In this document: positions 58,937 to 62,504 of the stretch, in pieces
Layout of the letters: every line of letters starts with the position of its first letter
Numbering within the stretch: the stretch's first letter is position 1
Origin: Alphaproteobacteria bacterium CG1_02_46_17
Lineage (GTDB): Bacteria; Pseudomonadota; Alphaproteobacteria; Micavibrionales; Micavibrionaceae
Direction of reading: 5' to 3'
Assembly: GCA_001871905.1 (NCBI GenBank)
Contig: MNUG01000013.1
Coordinates: 1-62,504 of the forward strand
DNA length: 62,504 nucleotides
Made by a program: the position numbers and the translations under genes
Notes under the pieces: model-generated
Seen by the model: only the letters and a program-made list of their open reading frames with translations
What the model was told of the DNA's origin: nothing
Databases searched by the model: none

Positions 58937-60508
58937 ATGTCCGACCCAAACCGAATTATTATTTTTGACACCACATTGCGTGATGGAGAACAATCTCCCG
59001 GTTGTTCGATGAATCTGGAAGAGAAACTAAAGATGGCTCATCTTCTGGACGAGATGGGCGTTGATGTTATTGAGGCCGGATTCCCCATTGCGTCCCGTGG
59101 TGATTTTGAGGCGGTCGAGGCCATTTCCCGCGAGATCAAAAACGCAACGATTGCCGGACTTTGCCGTGCGGTTAGAGCTGATATCGAGGCTTCGGCTGAT
59201 GCCATTAAGGCCGCTCCCCAGCGCCGCATTCATACATTTATTTCAACCTCGCCGCTGCACATGAAGTACAAGCTTCAAATGACCCCCGAATCTGTATTGG
59301 ACGCCATTACTGAATCCGTTACGTTCGCGCGACAATTTACCGATGACGTAGAATGGTCTGCAGAAGATGGAAGCCGTACAGAAGATGATTTCTTGTGCCG
59401 CTGCGTCGAGGCTGCCATTGCCGCAGGGGCAACCACCATCAATATACCCGATACGGTCGGGTATGCGATGCCGGATGATTATGCTGCAAAATTCCAGATG
59501 CTTCGCGCAAAGGTTCCGAATATTGATCAAGCAATTTTGTCAGTCCATTGTCACAATGATCTGGGTCTGGCCGTTGCAAATTCTTTGGCAGGTGTTGAAG
59601 CAGGCGCGCGCCAGATCGAGTGTACAATCAACGGCATTGGTGAACGTGCCGGTAATGCTGCTTTGGAAGAGATTGTCATGGCCATGCGTACACGTCCTGA
59701 TGCCATGCCCTACCACAATAATATCAAGACCGAGATGATTACAAAGATGTCCCGCACATTATCTTCCATTACTGGTTTTGTAGTCCAGCCTAACAAAGCT
59801 ATTGTCGGGGCAAATGCGTTCGCCCATGAAAGCGGGATTCATCAGGATGGTGTTTTGAAGAATGCCCAGACCTATGAAATTATGACGCCTGAATCCGTTG
59901 GCCTGAATCGCTCCAATCTGGTGATGGGCAAACATTCGGGGCGTCATGCCTTCAAATCGAAGCTGGAAGATATGGGGTACGAGCTCAACGACAATGCATT
60001 TGAAGACGCTTTCAACCGTTTCAAAAATCTGGCAGATAAGAAAAAGAGTATTTTTGATGAAGATATTATTGCGCTGGTTGAAGACGAGACAGGACGTGAT
60101 AATGAAAACATCAAATTTATATCCTTAATGATTCAGGCAGGAACCAAAGGGCCACAAACTGCCTCTTTGGAACTTGATGTCGAAGGAGTCCGTCAATTTG
60201 CCATGTCTGAGGGCAATGGGCCGGTGGATGCTATTTTCAAAGCGATCCGGATGATTATCCCGCATGATGATGCTGTTTTACAACTTTATCAGGTTCACGC
60301 TGTGACCGGTGGAACCGATGCACAGGCGGAGGTAACCGTTAAGATTGAAGAAGATGGCAAAACTGTCGTTGGTCAAGGAACAGATGCGGATACTCTGGTG
60401 GCGTCGGCTCGTGCCTATGTTCATGCGATTAATAAATTGGTCGATAAACGGGCCAGAACAGCTCCTCCGGAGATCAAGATGAGTTCATCCGATCGCACAG
60501 GCCCGTAG
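58937..60508 (+). CDS. leuA: 2-isopropylmalate synthase
   Basis: LeuA, 523 residues, condenses acetyl-CoA with 2-oxoisovalerate, the first committed step of leucine synthesis. FDTTLRDGEQSPGCSM (catalytic core, metal Asp), ISVHCHNDLGLAVANSLAG (metal HxH-type site), GERAGNAALEEIVMA and HQDGVLKNAQTYEIM are present; the C-terminal part (residues 390-510) is the leucine-binding regulatory domain, so feedback inhibition is expected. The ATG at 58937 has AGAAGGA upstream; an in-frame ATG 24 bases earlier lacks one. Expression is probably set by the leader peptide upstream. Confidence 0.96.
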   Translation: MSDPNRIIIFDTTLRDGEQSPGCSMNLEEKLKMAHLLDEMGVDVIEAGFPIASRGDFEAVEAISREIKNATIAGLCRAVRADIEASADAIKAAPQRRIHTFISTSPLHMKYKLQMTPESVLDAITESVTFARQFTDDVEWSAEDGSRTEDDFLCRCVEAAIAAGATTINIPDTVGYAMPDDYAAKFQMLRAKVPNIDQAILSVHCHNDLGLAVANSLAGVEAGARQIECTINGIGERAGNAALEEIVMAMRTRPDAMPYHNNIKTEMITKMSRTLSSITGFVVQPNKAIVGANAFAHESGIHQDGVLKNAQTYEIMTPESVGLNRSNLVMGKHSGRHAFKSKLEDMGYELNDNAFEDAFNRFKNLADKKKSIFDEDIIALVEDETGRDNENIKFISLMIQAGTKGPQTASLELDVEGVRQFAMSEGNGPVDAIFKAIRMIIPHDDAVLQLYQVHAVTGGTDAQAEVTVKIEEDGKTVVGQGTDADTLVASARAYVHAINKLVDKRARTAPPEIKMSSSDRTGP

Positions 60509-60534
60509 AGGCTTAAGAAGTTAGACATAAATCC

Positions 60535-60572
60535 ATGCGACTGCATCTAGGTAAATGCGCAGTCGCATTTTT
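60535..60572 (+). terminator. leuA terminator
   Basis: A 10-bp perfect stem, ATGCGACTGC (60535-60544) and GCAGTCGCAT (60559-60568), followed by TTTTATTT. It lies 26 bases after the leuA stop. Confidence 0.9.
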
Positions 60573-60607
60573 ATTTCCTCTTCCCCTGCATTTAGTTCTC
60601 GGCTAGT

Positions 60608-60634
60608 ATTGCACCTATTGCACCTATTGCATCG
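60608..60634 (+). repeat. Nine-base tandem repeat upstream of the chemoreceptor
   Basis: ATTGCACCT occurs twice (60608-60616, 60617-60625) and a third copy varies at the end (ATTGCATCG, 60626-60634). It sits about 75 bases before the receptor start, where a promoter or operator is expected. Confidence 0.55.
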
Positions 60635-60709
60635 GTTGGGAATTCTCAGCCAGCCTTCGCGTTGTCTGTTTCCTGCGTTTCCCCCAAGCTCTCAAAAACG
60701 GTGTTTTCT

Positions 60710-62443
60710 ATGAAGTTTTCGACAAAAATTATCCTTGTTCTTTCTGCTATCTTTCTGGTTCTCGGTGGCGCGTCCACTACCGCTCTTTTCGAGCTTAAGG
60801 GCATTGAAAGAAACATCAAAAAAACTAGAAATAATGTGGATGTCATTCAACATAGAATAGCGCAAAACATGAAGTTGAAAGAGGCTGTCTTTGAGTTGAA
60901 GTTCGACGTTGTTCAAGTCCAGCAGTGGCTGACCGATATCTCGGCAACGCGAGGTCTCGATGGGATGGACGATGGCGACGATAAGGCTGCCGAGTATGCC
61001 GAGAAGTTTTCGACAAGTCTTTCGGAAACGCGCGCTCTGGCAACAGAGCTGTCTCTTCCTACTGTTTTAAAGGATCTCGATGAGGTTGAAGCCGCGTTCG
61101 GTCCCTATTATATAGCTGGGCAGCGCATGGCCAAAGCCTATGTTGACATGGGACCTGAAGTCGGCAACAAGTTTATGAAGGATTTTGATGGTGTTGCCTC
61201 TAATATTACAGAAACTGTTGGTCAGATGCACGCAGAAGTCGGCAAGCTGACTGTAGATTTCCAATCGGAAATTGCCGACGATCTTCGTACAACGGCGGCG
61301 CTGACCACAGACCAGTATAGGATGCAACTGACCATCCTCATTATTTCAACCTTTCTGGCCGTGTTCAGCGGTCTTTATGTTTTCACTCTGGTTCGGGGCC
61401 GGATGGGAGCCTTACAACATGACCTTAATCAAGCGCTTCTGGGCGGGGCCGGTAAAGAGTTCAAATTGAAAAAGGATCAAAAGGACGAGTTCGGCGATGT
61501 TTCCCGTGCTTTGCATCTCTTCCGTGAAAATTTGATCGCTGTCGAGAGGATGAAGGCCGAGCAGCAAGCCCTTGAAGCCCGCGCCGAGGCCGAAAAGCGA
61601 GAAGCAATGGGTAAATTGGCAGATGACTTCGATAGACGGACTGCGGGTATTATCAAGTCTCTGGCAGCGGCCGCAACCGAGATGCAGGCAACTGCGCAAC
61701 AAATGTCTTCGGTTTCAGGAAATACCACTCACGCCAGCCAGATTGTTGCAGCAGCCGCGTCAGAGGCTGACAACAATGTCCAAGTTGTGGCTGCCGCGAC
61801 TGAGGAGCTTTCCGCATCCAGCCGTGAAATTGCGCAGCAAATTTCGAATGTTGCACATAAATCCAGCCGCGCTGCATCGGAAGCCGAGAGAACAAGTCAG
61901 CAGGTAAATGAATTGAATACACTGGCCGATTCCATCGGAGACGTGATTTCTTCGATCAAGGCAATTGCCGAGCAGACAAACCTTCTTGCCTTGAACGCAA
62001 CCATTGAGGCTGCCCGTGCCGGAGAAGCCGGTAAGGGGTTTGCCGTTGTGGCCGATGAAGTGAAAAAACTGGCAACCGAAACGGCTAGTAAAACCATTGA
62101 AATCGACGAACGTGTCGGTCGCATTCAAGACGCCATTCGTAGTAGCGTCGAGGCGGTTGGTCGCATCATTAACGACGTTCAGGAAATTGATCATGCCACA
62201 TCGGCCGTTGCAGGAGCTGTTGAAGAACAAAATGCGGCCACTGCAGAGATTGGACGGAATGTGAATGAAGCCTCGCAGGGAACACAGCAGGTTGCACAGA
62301 ACATCCATGATGTTCAGCGCAATGCCGAGGAAACCGGTGACTCTGCCAGAGCCTTGAATGATGCGGCTTCGGAGCTGGCTGAGATTGCAGAATCCCTTCA
62401 AAATCAGGTTACTGAATTCCTCCACGAAATCAGATCAAGCTAG
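60710..62443 (+). CDS. Methyl-accepting chemotaxis protein
   Basis: A 577-residue chemoreceptor. Membrane helix 1 is at the N-terminus ([20 protein letters not shown]), a periplasmic helical-bundle sensor follows (about 30-200), helix 2 ([22 protein letters not shown]), a HAMP domain, then the cytoplasmic signalling rod with the hairpin tip [21 protein letters not shown] and flanking methylation helices. The tip [19 protein letters not shown] is the most conserved part of the family. The ATG at 60710 gives a proper first helix; the upstream in-frame TTG is rejected. No che or flagellar genes are in the window. Confidence 0.95.
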   Translation: MKFSTKIILVLSAIFLVLGGASTTALFELKGIERNIKKTRNNVDVIQHRIAQNMKLKEAVFELKFDVVQVQQWLTDISATRGLDGMDDGDDKAAEYAEKFSTSLSETRALATELSLPTVLKDLDEVEAAFGPYYIAGQRMAKAYVDMGPEVGNKFMKDFDGVASNITETVGQMHAEVGKLTVDFQSEIADDLRTTAALTTDQYRMQLTILIISTFLAVFSGLYVFTLVRGRMGALQHDLNQALLGGAGKEFKLKKDQKDEFGDVSRALHLFRENLIAVERMKAEQQALEARAEAEKREAMGKLADDFDRRTAGIIKSLAAAATEMQATAQQMSSVSGNTTHASQIVAAAASEADNNVQVVAAATEELSASSREIAQQISNVAHKSSRAASEAERTSQQVNELNTLADSIGDVISSIKAIAEQTNLLALNATIEAARAGEAGKGFAVVADEVKKLATETASKTIEIDERVGRIQDAIRSSVEAVGRIINDVQEIDHATSAVAGAVEEQNAATAEIGRNVNEASQGTQQVAQNIHDVQRNAEETGDSARALNDAASELAEIAESLQNQVTEFLHEIRSS

Positions 62444-62465
62444 CCTAGCCACCCTATCATTTTTC

Positions 62466-62499
62466 CCTCCCCGTGCAGTATCTGTGCGGGGAGGTTTTT
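62466..62499 (+). terminator. Chemoreceptor terminator
   Basis: CCTCCCCG (62466-62473) pairs with CGGGGAGG (62487-62494), followed by TTTTT. It lies 22 bases after the receptor stop. Confidence 0.9.
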
Positions 62500-62504
62500 A
62501 TGAG

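Overview
The window looks like a chromosomal segment of an alphaproteobacterium outside the Rickettsiales. A clear gcrA gene (39714-40241) and GANTC motifs at promoters point to the GcrA/CcrM cell-cycle circuit. The era-rnc-lepB-acpS-rsh block, an LptC/LptA/LptB locus with an RNase D-like gene and KdsD, an MlaEF transporter and a cytochrome b561/YceI pair fit the same group. Base composition is in the mid-to-high 40s % GC by eye. I cannot name the genus. The window is almost entirely protein coding, with no insertion sequence, prophage, integrase or CRISPR array.

Left part (1-9.5 kb): a DUF2817 peptidase, then rplJ-rplL standing apart from both rplKA and rpoBC, with its own promoter and leader. 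Next comes a partial type IVB (Dot/Icm-like) secretion locus on the minus strand, in transcription order: a CPHC thioredoxin-fold protein, an unknown 337-aa protein, a lytic transglycosylase, DotD, DotC, DotB, IcmT, and a TcpQ/PilL-like protein under a promoter of its own. The DotD-DotC-DotB-IcmT order is that of IncI traH-traI-traJ-traK. This is the most distinctive system in the window.

Middle part (9.6-39 kb): a GGDEF/EAL protein with an altered GGDEF signature, pyrC, cysS with a 40-residue membrane micro-ORF in front, mlaEF, two unknown genes, a soluble PAS histidine kinase with a histone-like tail, a redoxin/ScsB-type DsbD pair, acetoacetyl-CoA synthetase, a two-gene unknown operon (134 aa and 572 aa), trpF, a VanX-like peptidase, mrcA, thrC, a major porin, an SDR protein, a GST, cytochrome b561, YceI, uppP and rsmD.

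Right part (39-62.5 kb): tadA, gcrA, the rsh-DUF2062-acpS-lepB-rnc-era run, exported MsrA and MsrB, a repeat-rich secreted protein, a lipoprotein whose start codon is unclear, a response regulator, tRNA-Leu followed closely by an RNase D-like gene, kdsD-lptC-lptA-lptB, a histidine phosphatase, tRNA-Gly, an overlapping 58-aa/93-aa pair, a possible three-way-junction RNA, a ProXp-ala-like gene with a promoter implying a leaderless mRNA, a CnoX-LON-Trm112-DUF971 run, leuA behind a leucine leader peptide, and a chemotaxis receptor.

Genes that work together: (i) the Dot/Icm-like envelope proteins with their own disulfide and peptidoglycan enzymes; (ii) envelope building (mrcA, uppP, kdsD, lptCAB, mlaEF, lepB, porin); (iii) periplasmic redox repair (ScsB/redoxin, MsrA/MsrB); (iv) amino-acid synthesis (thrC, trpF, leuA), with leuA carrying a readable attenuator. 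Less certain but worth checking: the 134-aa protein at 27.3 kb and the 93-aa protein at 54.8 kb look like distant relatives, with the second locus split into two overlapping frames.
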